A stretch of DNA of 64,000 nt from G965197005 sp965197005 (GCA_965197005.1 OZ239982.1:2170001-2234000); one strand, 5' to 3'; positions 9,204-18,910 are shown, counted from the first letter of the stretch. Numbers and translations: made by a program. The notes: generated from the sequence alone by a model not told the origin.

Positions 9204-9875
9204 TTAGCGTAAACCCTGAATATAGTTGGCAACTGCTTTAATTTCAGAAGCGTGCATACGATTGGCAATATTCCGCATAATTTTAGTGTCCCCATCGTTG
9301 GCACGTTTATTATCACTAAATAGGGTCAGTTGCGTACTAATATATTCGCTATGTTGCCCTGCTAACATAGGGAATTTTGCTAAATCAATACCTTTACCAC
9401 TAGGTCCATGACAAGCAAGACAAGCTGGAATTTTTTTCTCTGCAATACCTGCTCGATAAATACGCTGTCCAAGTTTGAGCATTTCTTTTTTAGCAACGCC
9501 TGGCTTTAAAGTTTGCTGGCTGAAATAAGTCGCTAAATCTAAAATATCATGGTCTGATAATTCGCTTACAAAAGGTGCCATAGGTAAGGCTTCACGACGA
9601 CCATCACGAATATCCATAATTTGCTTAACCAAATAAGGTTTACCCTGACCTGCAATTTTAGGATACATAGAAATAGGACTATTGCCATCAGCACCATGAC
9701 ATGCCATACAGGTATTGGCTAAGGCTTTGCCTTTTTCTGCATCACCTGTATAAGTTTTTTTAGCATGCTCCGAATGACCTTCTTGCGCTAAAGCAGTGGT
9801 TGATAACAAGCAAAAAATAACTGCTGTTACCCAGTGTTTAAATGTGTGTCTCATCATAAAATCCAAACTTTTCAT
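9204..9875 (-). CDS. Di-haem cytochrome c4-like protein
   Basis: 223 aa with a signal peptide and two class I haem c domains. The first CXXCH is at C56-H60 (CMACHGADGNS) and the second at C152-H156 (CLACHGPSGKG). Domain size and spacing fit cytochrome c4, a periplasmic electron carrier to terminal oxidases. The start is uncertain. In-frame ATGs at 9857 and 9854 have a better-placed GGA ribosome site and give a shorter signal peptide (MMRHTFKHW...). The DsbA-cytochrome c4 proximity with engB divergently upstream is a common gammaproteobacterial arrangement. Confidence 0.9.
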   Translation of the reverse strand: MKSLDFMMRHTFKHWVTAVIFCLLSTTALAQEGHSEHAKKTYTGDAEKGKALANTCMACHGADGNSPISMYPKIAGQGKPYLVKQIMDIRDGRREALPMAPFVSELSDHDILDLATYFSQQTLKPGVAKKEMLKLGQRIYRAGIAEKKIPACLACHGPSGKGIDLAKFPMLAGQHSEYISTQLTLFSDNKRANDGDTKIMRNIANRMHASEIKAVANYIQGLR

Positions 9876-10041
9876 CTCATATAATTCAGGTTTAAAGTAT
9901 TTTTTATGAGGTCTCTCAGCCCCATTACTTTAACCTGTTTGCTAAATACGACACCTTAACCGTTCAATATGTTAAGATGGCGCGCATACAATCTTCCCAT
10001 TATATAACATAAGCGACAACTCGGACACCTAGAAAACTAAA

Positions 10042-10665
10042 ATGCAGATAAATTCATTGATATATCACAATACTTTTTTTGAAAAAAGTGCCGCCAAACT
10101 AAATCAGTGCCCCAGCGAGTCATTTGCAGAGGTTGCCTTTGCTGGACGCTCTAATGCGGGCAAGTCCAGTGCGTTAAACAAACTAACACAGCAAAAAAAA
10201 CTGGCTCGCACCAGTAAAACCCCAGGACGCACACAGCTTTTAAATTATTTTAAAATTGGCGATGCGCCTTGCTACTTGGTTGATTTACCCGGTTATGGGT
10301 TTGCCAAAGTGGCTTTGGATATTAAAGAGCAATGGCAAAAAGAGTTAATGAATTACCTACAAAAACGCCAAGCATTAAAGGGATTGGTCATATTAATGGA
10401 TATTCGCCACCCACTTAAAGAGTATGATCTTGCCATGCTCAGTTGGACGTTACAGGTCAATATGCCAGTGCATGTATTACTAACCAAAGCAGATAAGCTA
10501 AAACGTGGTCCAGCGCAAAATACGCTGCTTAAAGTGAGAAAACAGCTTACACTTGATTTCCCGCATGCCAGCGTGCAAATTTTTTCAGCACAAACAGGCG
10601 ATGGGGTAACATTATTAGAAAATCAATTAAACCAGTGGTTACTAAACGCCAAATCAGTCTCTTAA
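10042..10665 (+). CDS. engB: Ribosome-biogenesis GTPase EngB (YihA/YsxC)
   Basis: 207 aa, family-normal. GTPase motifs are G1 GRSNAGKS (35-42), G3 DLPGYG (81-86) and G4 TKAD (148-151). It is essential for 50S ribosome assembly in most bacteria. It is divergent from the cytochrome c4-like gene, a frequent arrangement. It is followed after 12 nt by a flavin reductase-like gene. Confidence 0.95.
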   Translation: MQINSLIYHNTFFEKSAAKLNQCPSESFAEVAFAGRSNAGKSSALNKLTQQKKLARTSKTPGRTQLLNYFKIGDAPCYLVDLPGYGFAKVALDIKEQWQKELMNYLQKRQALKGLVILMDIRHPLKEYDLAMLSWTLQVNMPVHVLLTKADKLKRGPAQNTLLKVRKQLTLDFPHASVQIFSAQTGDGVTLLENQLNQWLLNAKSVS

Positions 10666-10677
10666 CAAGGAAGTCTT

Positions 10678-11442
10678 ATGTCTTTAAATATAATCCCAAA
10701 ACATGTTATATGCCAAGTACAAAGGGTTAATCTACTCACACCTAAAATGCTGCAGGTTATTTTACATTTTGAGACATTACCAGATTTTTATGCGGGGCAA
10801 TATCTGTTATTACACATTGATATTAATGGAGAAAATAAACAACTACCCTATTCTATTGCAAATGCACCTGCGGCAATAACTGGTTGTAAAAACCAGCAAT
10901 TAGAGCTTTATATTGCCAATCATAGTGAACTAGAACAACAGCTTATGGCGCAATTAACTTCCTTATCAACCCTGTCTGTTGAGATGCCTTTTGGGGAGTG
11001 CTGTATTCGTCCTGACTGGTTACAACAAAGGCAGTCTAAGGCTTTAATTATGCTTGCCTCTGGCAGTGGTTTTTCACAAATTAAAAGTTTATGTGAGGCT
11101 GTTTTTGCAATTAACCCCAAACAGGAAGTCCATATTTATTGGTCTAATGCGGTGTTAGAGGACTTTTATTTGCATAATGTCAGTACCCATTGGGAGCAAA
11201 ACTATCCTAATTGCTATTACCACCCTGTATTACAAAAGGCTAAGGCGGGCTGGCAGGGCAAAAATGGATATTTCCATGATGTAATTGCTCAGGATTTTAC
11301 CCAGCTACAAAATACCGAGGTGTTTGCCTGTGGCTCACCTAATATGGTGTATACCACCCTTGATAGCTTACAGAAAATGGGGCTAACCCAAGCAAATATG
11401 CATTCAGATGTATTTGCCTATGCCCCTAGAGAGAATACTTAG
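10678..11442 (+). CDS. Flavin reductase/ferredoxin-NADP reductase-like oxidoreductase
   Basis: 254 aa. The N-terminal beta-barrel FAD domain has YAGQYLLLH and LPYSIANAP, where the usual R of RxYS is replaced by L. The C-terminal NAD(P) domain has ASGSGFSQIKSLCE and the terminal FACGSPNMVYTTLDSL. It resembles Fre-type NAD(P)H:flavin reductases and the reductase parts of multicomponent oxygenases, but no iron-sulfur domain is present. The start has a strong AAGGAAG ribosome site and sits in a probable operon with engB. The electron acceptor is unknown. Confidence 0.8.
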   Translation: MSLNIIPKHVICQVQRVNLLTPKMLQVILHFETLPDFYAGQYLLLHIDINGENKQLPYSIANAPAAITGCKNQQLELYIANHSELEQQLMAQLTSLSTLSVEMPFGECCIRPDWLQQRQSKALIMLASGSGFSQIKSLCEAVFAINPKQEVHIYWSNAVLEDFYLHNVSTHWEQNYPNCYYHPVLQKAKAGWQGKNGYFHDVIAQDFTQLQNTEVFACGSPNMVYTTLDSLQKMGLTQANMHSDVFAYAPRENT

Positions 11443-11443
11443 G

Positions 11444-12802
11444 CTATTTTTTACTTGGGCGTTGCCAATGGCCTATATTGCGCTGTTTGCCTCGTGCGAC
11501 AGCCAGTTCATTTTCTGCCACATCTTTAGTAATAACTGAACCTGCACCAGTGGTGGCATTATTACCAATATGAACAGGGGCGACCAACGCGCTATTTGTA
11601 CCAATAAATGCGTTATCTCCAATGTGAGTGTGCCATTTATTAATACCGTCATAGTTACAGGTAATCGTGCCTGCACCAATATTGGCATGGTTGCCTACGT
11701 TAGCATCTCCAATATAACTGAGATGATTAACCTTTGCGCCTTTACCTACGGTGGTTTTTTTAAGCTCACAAAAATTACCCACTTTAGCTTGAGCATGCAG
11801 CACCGTATCTGGGCGCAAGCGTGCATAAGGACCAATTTGACAGGCATCTTCTATACAGGATTGTTCAATAACAGAATGTGATGCAACCTGAGTTTGTGCT
11901 CCAATTTGGGTATCTTTAATCACGCAGTAGGGGCCAATTTTGACCGCATCGCCTAAAATCACATTGCCGATAAAAACACAGCCCACATCAATTTGCACAT
12001 CTTTGCCAACGGTTAAACTGCCGCGCACATCAAAACGTGTAGGGTCAGCAATATGAGTGCCTTGTTGCATAAGTTGATTGGCATAGTTGTGTTGATAAAT
12101 GCGCTCTAGTTGCGATAGCTGTAAACGGTCATTAACTCCTTGTACTTCATAAGCGAAATCAGGCTGAACACTGGTTACATCAAGCCCCTCGGCAACCGCC
12201 ATCGCAATAACGTCAGTTAAATAGTATTCCCCTTGGGCATTGTTGGCAGATAATGCCGGCAACCAGCGTTTTAAATACATGGCAGGCACCGCCAAAATGC
12301 CTGTATTGACTTCTTTGATTTTAAGTTGCTCAAAGGTGGCATCTTTTTGCTCGACAATGGCACAAATTTGCTGCTGTTGATTACGTACAATGCGCCCATA
12401 CCCAGTGGGATCATCAAGGCTGATGGTCAATAATGCCAAACCCTGCGGTGCTGCCTTTAATAGCCGCTGTAAACTGCTAGGCGTTATTAATGGCACATCA
12501 CCGTATAGCACCAAAACCTGCTCATTATCAGCAACCACATCAATGGCTTGGGCAACGGCGTGTCCAGTTCCTTTTTGTTCTGTTTGCACTGCCCATTGAA
12601 CAGAGTATTCGGACATTGACGCTTGTACTTGCTCCGCTTTGTGACCAATAACCACATGTAAATTAGGGTTATGCAATTGGCTGGCGCTGTCTAATACATG
12701 CGCTAACATTGGTTTGCCTGCTAATGAATGTAATACTTTGGGCAAATCTGACTGCATTCTTGACCCTTTGCCTGCGGCAAGGGTGATTACACTTAATGTC
12801 AT
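11444..12802 (-). CDS. glmU: Bifunctional UDP-GlcNAc pyrophosphorylase/GlcN-1-P acetyltransferase GlmU
   Basis: 452 aa from ATG at 12802. A longer frame to 12865 exists, but the chosen start has AGGTG 5 nt upstream and begins MTLSVITLAAGKGSRM, the canonical N-terminus. The uridyltransferase domain spans about 1-228 (LAAGKGSRM, QKGTGHAVA, LYGDVPLI). The left-handed beta-helix acetyltransferase spans about 250-450 (GNFCELKKT, HLSYIGDA, GAGTITCNYDG). It makes UDP-N-acetylglucosamine for peptidoglycan and LPS. It abuts the flavin reductase gene tail to tail. Confidence 0.96.
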   Translation of the reverse strand: MTLSVITLAAGKGSRMQSDLPKVLHSLAGKPMLAHVLDSASQLHNPNLHVVIGHKAEQVQASMSEYSVQWAVQTEQKGTGHAVAQAIDVVADNEQVLVLYGDVPLITPSSLQRLLKAAPQGLALLTISLDDPTGYGRIVRNQQQQICAIVEQKDATFEQLKIKEVNTGILAVPAMYLKRWLPALSANNAQGEYYLTDVIAMAVAEGLDVTSVQPDFAYEVQGVNDRLQLSQLERIYQHNYANQLMQQGTHIADPTRFDVRGSLTVGKDVQIDVGCVFIGNVILGDAVKIGPYCVIKDTQIGAQTQVASHSVIEQSCIEDACQIGPYARLRPDTVLHAQAKVGNFCELKKTTVGKGAKVNHLSYIGDANVGNHANIGAGTITCNYDGINKWHTHIGDNAFIGTNSALVAPVHIGNNATTGAGSVITKDVAENELAVARGKQRNIGHWQRPSKK

Positions 12803-12895
12803 ATAACACCTATAAAATAATTTGATGGCGTTAGTATTAATCAAGATACCGACTTTTACAAACAAAACTAGGAGGCTTAGGTGGGTTGCTTTTAT

Positions 12896-13357
12896 TTATT
12901 GTGTGGTTTTTTTAAAGGCTTGACGGTTAACCCATTCATCTGCTTCACGCTGCTCTGTGCGTGCTTGTGCTTGTTGATATTCTTGCTCTAATTTATCCAG
13001 CATTTGTTCAAAACCTTTGCGTTTGGATTGCGCTTCTAAAAAAATCTGTTTTGCTTGCTCTGCCTGTGACTCTAATAAATGTAGCTGCTCTTCTTGGGAT
13101 TTAAGTCCTGTTTCTATTTTACTAATAAAGTCTAAACAATGGTGTAAATACCCTGCACTCATGCTGTGATTGGGGTCAGCAGAAAATCGTTGACGATAGT
13201 CATTGGCATATTGCTCAAGCTGGCTGCGCTGAGCATATTGCTCATCTAATTTTTGTTGGTATTGCCCCCAATTTTTAAGGGCTTGCTGTTCATCTTGCTC
13301 TGCCAGTTTAAAAACAGTTTCTAAGCGTTTACCTCTGGGGTGTTGACGTTGGCTCAT
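12896..13357 (-). CDS. fliJ: Flagellar export chaperone FliJ
   Basis: 153 aa, almost entirely charged coiled coil (KLEQEYQQAQARTEQREADEW), which is the only strong family feature of FliJ. FliJ is the stalk of the flagellar export ATPase and escorts chaperones. Its ATG overlaps the fliI stop (ATGA). It is the last gene of fliEFGHIJ here. The usual next gene fliK is not present, and glmU follows. Confidence 0.85.
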   Translation of the reverse strand: MSQRQHPRGKRLETVFKLAEQDEQQALKNWGQYQQKLDEQYAQRSQLEQYANDYRQRFSADPNHSMSAGYLHHCLDFISKIETGLKSQEEQLHLLESQAEQAKQIFLEAQSKRKGFEQMLDKLEQEYQQAQARTEQREADEWVNRQAFKKTTQ

Positions 13358-14709
13358 GTTGCAACCGTAGCTGGCGGTGTTTGTAGCTCTGGCAAGATAT
13401 CATGCAGAGCTTGTTCGCTCTCATCAATATTAAATCCTTCTTTAAGGCTTTGCTGCAACAGTTGTTTTATTATAGGCATACGCTCAATGGCAACATCAAG
13501 TATGGGATCACTGCCTGCTTGGTACGCACCGACGCTAATTAGGTCTTGATTTTGTCGGTAGTGTGAAAGTAAACGCTTGCACATTTGCGCTCGCTGTAAC
13601 CAAATATCTGAGACAATATTAGGCATCACACGACTGACTGAGGCTTCTACGTCAATGGCAGGGTAGTGTCCTTCTTCTGCCAATTTGCGTGAAAGTACAA
13701 TGTGCCCGTCTAAAATGGCACGGCTGGCATCGGCAATGGGGTCTTGCATATCATCGCCTTCACTTAATACGGTATAAAAAGCAGTAATCGAGCCGCCTTT
13801 GCTGCCTCCGTTACCCGTACGTTCTACCAGCTTGGGCAGTTTATTAAAAACAGATGGTGGGTAGCCTTTGGTAGCAGGGGGTTCGCCAACAGCTAAGGCA
13901 ATTTCCCGTTGTGCTTGGGCATAACGGGTTAGGGAGTCCATTAGCATTAAAACCTGCTCGCCTTGGGCTCGAAAATACTCTGCAACGGCGGTGCAGTATT
14001 GTGCTGCACGCAAGCGCATAAGCGGCGAATCATCTGCTGGAGAGGCAATGACTACCGCACGTTTTAAACCTTCTTCTCCTAAAATTTCATCAATAAATTC
14101 TTTTACTTCTCGACCCCGCTCGCCAATTAAGCCAACAACGACAATATTGGCTTCAGTAAAGCGGGTCATCATGCCAAGCAGCACACTTTTACCTACGCCA
14201 CTGCCAGCAAATAGGCCAATACGTTGTCCTTTGCCAACGGTAAGCATGCTGTTAATGGCACGAATGCCTACGTCTAAGGGTTCTCGAATAGGCGCACGGG
14301 TTAAGGGGTTGATAACAGTGCCTTGTAAATTGCCCTGTTCAATTTGCTGTATCTCACCCAATCCATCTAATGCTCTACCATTAGCATCAACAACCCGCCC
14401 TAAAATTCCATAGCCAACGGGGACATCAGCTATGGCTTTAAGAGGACGCACTTTCGCACCTGGGCAAACGCCTTCTGCTTGACCTACAGGCATCAAAAAA
14501 ACACGCTGGTTATCAAAACCGACTACTTCTGCTTCTATGGGGGTATTTTGTTGACGCTCAACCAAACAGCGATCGCCTGTTTTTACGTTTAAACCAACGG
14601 CTTCCAAAGTTAAGCCAACCATGCGAATTAACTCCCCTGAAATCGGTGGTTGATAAACGACCTCTGGCACTGTTTGCTTATGCCATAGGTGGCTAAGCTT
14701 GTGGCTCAT
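13354..14709 (-). CDS. fliI: Flagellar export ATPase FliI
   Basis: 451 aa from ATG at 14709, chosen over 14721 because GAGG lies 6 nt upstream of it. The Walker A motif is GLFAGSGVGKSVLLGM, and there is a Walker B-type LMLMDSLTRYAQAQREIALAVGEPPATKGYPPS region, as in F1-beta-like type III ATPases. It energises export of flagellar axial proteins at the cytoplasmic side. The start lies inside the fliH 3' end, so translation is coupled. Confidence 0.95.
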   Translation of the reverse strand: MSHKLSHLWHKQTVPEVVYQPPISGELIRMVGLTLEAVGLNVKTGDRCLVERQQNTPIEAEVVGFDNQRVFLMPVGQAEGVCPGAKVRPLKAIADVPVGYGILGRVVDANGRALDGLGEIQQIEQGNLQGTVINPLTRAPIREPLDVGIRAINSMLTVGKGQRIGLFAGSGVGKSVLLGMMTRFTEANIVVVGLIGERGREVKEFIDEILGEEGLKRAVVIASPADDSPLMRLRAAQYCTAVAEYFRAQGEQVLMLMDSLTRYAQAQREIALAVGEPPATKGYPPSVFNKLPKLVERTGNGGSKGGSITAFYTVLSEGDDMQDPIADASRAILDGHIVLSRKLAEEGHYPAIDVEASVSRVMPNIVSDIWLQRAQMCKRLLSHYRQNQDLISVGAYQAGSDPILDVAIERMPIIKQLLQQSLKEGFNIDESEQALHDILPELQTPPATVAT

Positions 14710-15610
14710 TTTCTGCCTCATCAGTTGCTAAGGGGTCGGTTGCTGCGGTGGAATTAGCACTTTCACTAAGTATGATTTGTTCTGAGGACGCACTGTGTTC
14801 ATCATCAATGGCTTTTAACAATTGCTGTGCTAAGGGTTTAAGTACTTGCTGCAAATGCTCATAGGCTGAATATTCTACTAATGAATGGGTCGATTTGATT
14901 TTGCATACCCCCACCTCTAATTCATTATTGACCTGCATATTTAGTGTTTCGCCACGCGTCTCTAAGGCAAGTTGTAGCTGTGTATAATCTTGCTCGGCAA
15001 GTTGTACCTGTATATTCTCAGCACCTTCTGGCAATTGCTTTAAAGCCGTTTGAACAAATTTATGAATATTAGCAGTACCTGCTTTAAGCTCATGTTTAAG
15101 CACCTGTTCACATACTGACATCACTAATAACGTAATGGTGTTAGGTAGCTGGGCATCATGTTCTAAAACACGACTTTGTAATTGTGCAACCAATTGGTTA
15201 AGACGTTCTCCTATGGGAGCAAATTCGTTCATTACTTGTTCTTTTGCTGCTTGCTCGCCACGTTCTAAACCCTGTGCATAACCTTCGCTTTGTCCAATGG
15301 CAATGCCTTCTTGTTTGCCACTTTCTAAGCCTTGGGCATGTCCTTCTTGAGTGCCAGTTTGACGACCTTCAATTAGTCCTTGCTCTAAACCATCGTTATA
15401 GGCTTCACGGCGAATATTCTCTAGCTCTTCTGCGCTAGGCAGCTTTAAATCATCAGGTGCATCAGGCATGACATCGCTGGATTTGTCTGCTGCGTCCTGA
15501 GCATCGGTATCAGCATCAGGCGAAAAGTCAGGCGCACCTGTCCAATAGGGCAAACGCCAAGGCTTGGCTTGGCTTTCTTCTTCTGCAGAAATAGTCTGGC
15601 GTACACTCAT
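14693..15610 (-). CDS. fliH: Flagellar assembly protein FliH
   Basis: 305 aa, longer than the usual 220-280. The centre (about 75-130) holds the FliH signature: a run of GxxxG repeats (GLIEGRQTG, GHAQGLESGKQEG, GQSEGYAQGLERGEQ) forming a tight helix pair. The C-terminal half carries the conserved FliI-binding region. FliH is the negative regulator and peripheral stalk of FliI. The acidic N-terminal 70 residues are extra and low in complexity. It starts 1 nt after fliG. Confidence 0.9.
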   Translation of the reverse strand: MSVRQTISAEEESQAKPWRLPYWTGAPDFSPDADTDAQDAADKSSDVMPDAPDDLKLPSAEELENIRREAYNDGLEQGLIEGRQTGTQEGHAQGLESGKQEGIAIGQSEGYAQGLERGEQAAKEQVMNEFAPIGERLNQLVAQLQSRVLEHDAQLPNTITLLVMSVCEQVLKHELKAGTANIHKFVQTALKQLPEGAENIQVQLAEQDYTQLQLALETRGETLNMQVNNELEVGVCKIKSTHSLVEYSAYEHLQQVLKPLAQQLLKAIDDEHSASSEQIILSESANSTAATDPLATDEAENEPQA

Positions 15611-16636
15611 TTAAACCATCGCCTCGCCACCTGCACCACCTAATACAATATCACCGGCATCTGCCATGCGCCTTGCGGTGGTTAAAATTTCTTTTTGTGC
15701 CGCTTCTACATCACTGACTTTAACAGGGCCGCTGGCCTCTAAATCATCACGCAATAGCTCGGCGGCACGAATGGACATATTTTTAAAGAATTTCTCTTGT
15801 ACATTCGGATCAGAGCCTTTCAGCGCAACAATCAATAAGTCGGTGGAAATTTCCCGTAAGAGTGCTTGAATACCACGGTCATCGACATCAACCAGATTTT
15901 CAAATACAAACATCAGGTCTTGAATTTGAATACCCAAATCTTCATCTTGCTCTTTAATTTGCTCAAGCAGCTCTGTTGCTGTGGAGCTATCAACAAAGTT
16001 AACAATATTAGCGGCCACTTTAACACCACCCATCGTGGTGGTTTTCGCTGCGCCTTTACCACTGAATTGCCGCTCTAAAATATCGTTTAACTCTTGCAAT
16101 GCTGCTGGCTGCACTGCCTCTAATGCGGCAACTCGCATAATAATATCAAGCTGTACTTTTTCAGGAAACATCGTTAGCACTTCAGCCGATTGGTCAGGAT
16201 CGAGATAAGAGACAACAATGGCTTGAATTTGTGGGTGTTCATGGCGAATTAAATCAGCTACTTGTCTGCCTTCCATCCATTTTAGCGAATCCAATCCCAT
16301 AGTATTACCGCCAACTAAAATGCGATCTATAAGTGCATCTGCTTTATCATCACCTAGAGCTTGCGTTAGCATATTGCGAATATATTCATCAGAATCCAGA
16401 CCCAAGCCAGTCTGTGCGCCGACATCTTCTAAAAAGCTAGCAATAACAGCTTCTACCTGATTTTGACTAACCCTTGGCAAACTTGCCATTGAGCTACCGA
16501 CCTTTTGTACTTCTTTTGGTCCCATGTGCTTAAGAATTTGTGCTGCGTCTTTTTCTCCTAGGGTCATTAGGAGTACCGCCACCTGTTCTATTTTGGGCAG
16601 TTTTTCTACTTCTTGATTATTTTCTTGTTCAGGCAT
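15611..16636 (-). CDS. fliG: Flagellar motor switch protein FliG
   Basis: 341 aa, normal length. The N-terminal region binds the FliF ring (KIEQVAVLLMTLGEKDAAQILKHM), the middle has the EHPQ motif (LIRHEHPQIQAIVVSYLDP), and the C-terminal torque helix has charged residues (DDRGIQALLREI, KGSDPNVQEKFFKNMS). It couples stator force to rotation. It overlaps fliF by 8 nt. Confidence 0.96.
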   Translation of the reverse strand: MPEQENNQEVEKLPKIEQVAVLLMTLGEKDAAQILKHMGPKEVQKVGSSMASLPRVSQNQVEAVIASFLEDVGAQTGLGLDSDEYIRNMLTQALGDDKADALIDRILVGGNTMGLDSLKWMEGRQVADLIRHEHPQIQAIVVSYLDPDQSAEVLTMFPEKVQLDIIMRVAALEAVQPAALQELNDILERQFSGKGAAKTTTMGGVKVAANIVNFVDSSTATELLEQIKEQDEDLGIQIQDLMFVFENLVDVDDRGIQALLREISTDLLIVALKGSDPNVQEKFFKNMSIRAAELLRDDLEASGPVKVSDVEAAQKEILTTARRMADAGDIVLGGAGGEAMV

Positions 16637-18362
16637 CGTCGTTTACCCAGCTAATAACAACTTGTGCAACCCGTGCAGGGTCTTCCGCAATTAGATTTTT
16701 AAGTGCCTCTAATTGCATTTCGTAACTTTGTGACGCGCCAGGTAATAGATATTCGTCCATGCCCTGTAAGGTCACACTATCGTCTAATCCAGCTTCTGCA
16801 TCTTCTAGCTCATGCAATAAGGCTTCTTCATCATTTTCTTTGCCTTTATTAACAATGCTTTTAATGGTAGGTCGAATAACACCGAAAATTAGCACTAAAA
16901 TGAACAGTCCTGCAAGCACTTGTTTCATTATTTCCCAAAACCAAGGTTGACGCCAAAAATCTGGCTCTTCTAAGCGTTCGTTCGTCCCTAGGAACATAGA
17001 GTTAACTACATTCACACTATCGCCACGTGCCGCATTAAAACCAACCGCATCTTTAACTAGGGTTTCAAAGCGTTGTAAATCTTGTTCACTCCAAGGCTCA
17101 TACGTCACTTCGCCTTCTTCATTAACGACTTTCTTGTCATTTACCACAACTGCCACAGTCAGCCTTTGTACCTTACCTACCTGTTGTTGCTTGTAACTTA
17201 AAGTACGATCAACCTCATAGTTACGTGTAGACTCTGAACGCTTATTAACAGGAGTTCCTCCTGCTCCCGCCTCTGCTGTTGCTTGCTCTGGAGAGGCCGC
17301 ATCTTTTGGTGGTTGATTACTTAACGCACCGGGAATACCGCCTTCAACCTGATTGACCTTTTCTTCATTTAAAAGCTGCTCACTGCGTAAAGCAATTAAG
17401 TCAGGATTATACAGCTCTTCGGTTTGTTCAACTAAGGTAAAATCAATATCTGCTGCCACCTCAGCTTGATAATTATCTGAACCTAAAACGGGCTTTAGTA
17501 TACCATTGACCGCCTCACGGATAGATTGCTCAACTTTTTGTGTGTATTGCAATTGCTTTTGCGCTAAGACATCTTGAGATTTTTCATCTTCAATTTTAGA
17601 GAGCAAATTACCATATTGGTCAACGACTGAAACATCTGCTTTATTCATCTGGGAAATGCTCGTAGAGACCAGATTAACAATGGCTTCTACTTGATTTTTA
17701 CTTAAACTTGAACCTGCATACAGCTCTAAAAAAACCGAGGCACTGGCTTTTCTGGTATCACGAACAAACACTGACTGCTTAGGTACTGCTAAGTGTACTC
17801 GTGCATTTCTGATAGATTTCACACTAGCGATAGTGCGTGCTAATTCACCTTCCAAGCCACGGCGATAGCGTGCATTTTCAATAAACTGGCTAGTGCCTAA
17901 GGCGGTGTCTTTATCTAACATTTCAAAGCCAACCGTCTTATCATCAATCAAGCTGGCGGCCGCTAGCTTCATTCTTGCTTTATCTAAATCAGAGGCTTCT
18001 ACCATTAGAATCTGTGTTGTAGGATCTATCTGAAAAGGAATGTTTTCACGCTGCAATATTTCAATAATATCTTGGGCATTATGGTCTTGCATACGTGTAA
18101 TCAGTGGCTTATAAGTTGGGTCTTGTGACCATAAAATCAACATAACACAAAAGACCACCACCAATGCGCCACCAATTACCAGTGCCGCTTGGCGTACGAT
18201 AGGCAACCGATTAAATCCCTGTACCACTGGGTGCATTGTTTTATCTGTCTTTTCTACAGGAGGGGCGTAAGACTCTTGCTCAACATCTTGCGTTTCATTT
18301 TCTGTAGCCTCATTGCTTTCAGCGGCATCAGAATTAGTGGTGGCAACAGCGGTGTTATCCAT
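16629..18362 (-). CDS. fliF: Flagellar MS-ring protein FliF
   Basis: 577 aa. Two transmembrane segments (about 60-80 and 470-490) flank the ring-building periplasmic region. Typical motifs include LGTSQFIENARYRRGLEGELARTI and ARVHLAVPKQSVFVRD. The C-terminal tail binds FliG. The start is supported by GGGAG 8 nt upstream and lies 13 nt after fliE. Confidence 0.96.
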   Translation of the reverse strand: MDNTAVATTNSDAAESNEATENETQDVEQESYAPPVEKTDKTMHPVVQGFNRLPIVRQAALVIGGALVVVFCVMLILWSQDPTYKPLITRMQDHNAQDIIEILQRENIPFQIDPTTQILMVEASDLDKARMKLAAASLIDDKTVGFEMLDKDTALGTSQFIENARYRRGLEGELARTIASVKSIRNARVHLAVPKQSVFVRDTRKASASVFLELYAGSSLSKNQVEAIVNLVSTSISQMNKADVSVVDQYGNLLSKIEDEKSQDVLAQKQLQYTQKVEQSIREAVNGILKPVLGSDNYQAEVAADIDFTLVEQTEELYNPDLIALRSEQLLNEEKVNQVEGGIPGALSNQPPKDAASPEQATAEAGAGGTPVNKRSESTRNYEVDRTLSYKQQQVGKVQRLTVAVVVNDKKVVNEEGEVTYEPWSEQDLQRFETLVKDAVGFNAARGDSVNVVNSMFLGTNERLEEPDFWRQPWFWEIMKQVLAGLFILVLIFGVIRPTIKSIVNKGKENDEEALLHELEDAEAGLDDSVTLQGMDEYLLPGASQSYEMQLEALKNLIAEDPARVAQVVISWVNDDA

Positions 18363-18375
18363 TTAATTTCTCCCG

Positions 18376-18774
18376 TTATACAGGCATGTTCATTACGTCT
18401 TTATAGGCTTCAACCAGTTTATTACGAACCTGATTCATCGCCTGAAAAGACACGCTGGATTTTTGTGCCGCAATCATCACTTCGGGCAAATCAATGGCAG
18501 GGTCGCCTTTTTCAAAACGTGTGCGTAAATCGGAGGCCACTTGTTGATTTTGATTAACCTGATTGATGGCATTGGCAAACATCGTTTGAAAGTTGGGTAC
18601 GCTCACATCGCCTTGTTGCTCCACTTTCTTGCTCGCTATTGTTTGTTGCATTTTTTCAACCTGAGCTGCCAGTGTTTCTTTGGCAGACGAGTTTTGCGGT
18701 ATATTTTGCTGCATCTGCGCACGCACTTGGCGCATTTGATTTAAAACCGAGTTTACATCAGCACGTTGAACCAT
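18376..18774 (-). CDS. fliE: Flagellar hook-basal body protein FliE
   Basis: 132 aa, somewhat longer than the usual 100-115. The C-terminal half is the conserved part (FQTMFANAINQVNQNQ, LPEVMIAAQKSSVSFQAMNQVRNKLVEAYKDVMNMPV). FliE joins the MS ring to the rod. It is the first gene of the operon, with a strong AGGAGAGG ribosome site and a sigma-54-type promoter about 120 nt upstream. Confidence 0.93.
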   Translation of the reverse strand: MVQRADVNSVLNQMRQVRAQMQQNIPQNSSAKETLAAQVEKMQQTIASKKVEQQGDVSVPNFQTMFANAINQVNQNQQVASDLRTRFEKGDPAIDLPEVMIAAQKSSVSFQAMNQVRNKLVEAYKDVMNMPV

Positions 18775-18893
18775 AATAAGCCTCTCCTATTGGTTGTCCT
18801 AAGCCACCATGTTATATGACCTAGTCAATAATCTGTTTAAAACTGGCAAAAAAGTGACGGTTTATTGTCTTTTCTTGCGGTTATATAGGATTG

Positions 18894-18910
18894 AGCAAAA
18901 GCCTTGCCAA
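18894..18910 (-). promoter_or_regulatory. Sigma-54 (-24/-12) promoter for fliEFGHIJ
   Basis: On the minus strand the 17-mer TTGGCAAGGCTTTTGCT matches the sigma-54 consensus YTGGCACGN4TTGCW at all fixed positions but one (A for C). It lies in the intergenic region 120 nt before fliE. Flagellar class III operons in FleQ/FleSR systems use this promoter type. A partial FleQ-like half site (GTCAATAATCTG, plus strand from 18824) lies in the leader. Confidence 0.78.

Noticed and set aside
11570..11881. 103-codon plus-strand frame inside glmU
   Set aside because: It is antisense to the conserved beta-helix of GlmU and has no family pattern of its own.
13991..14413. 140-codon plus-strand frame inside fliI
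   Set aside because: Antisense to the conserved ATPase core of FliI. It is explained by codon structure of the real gene.
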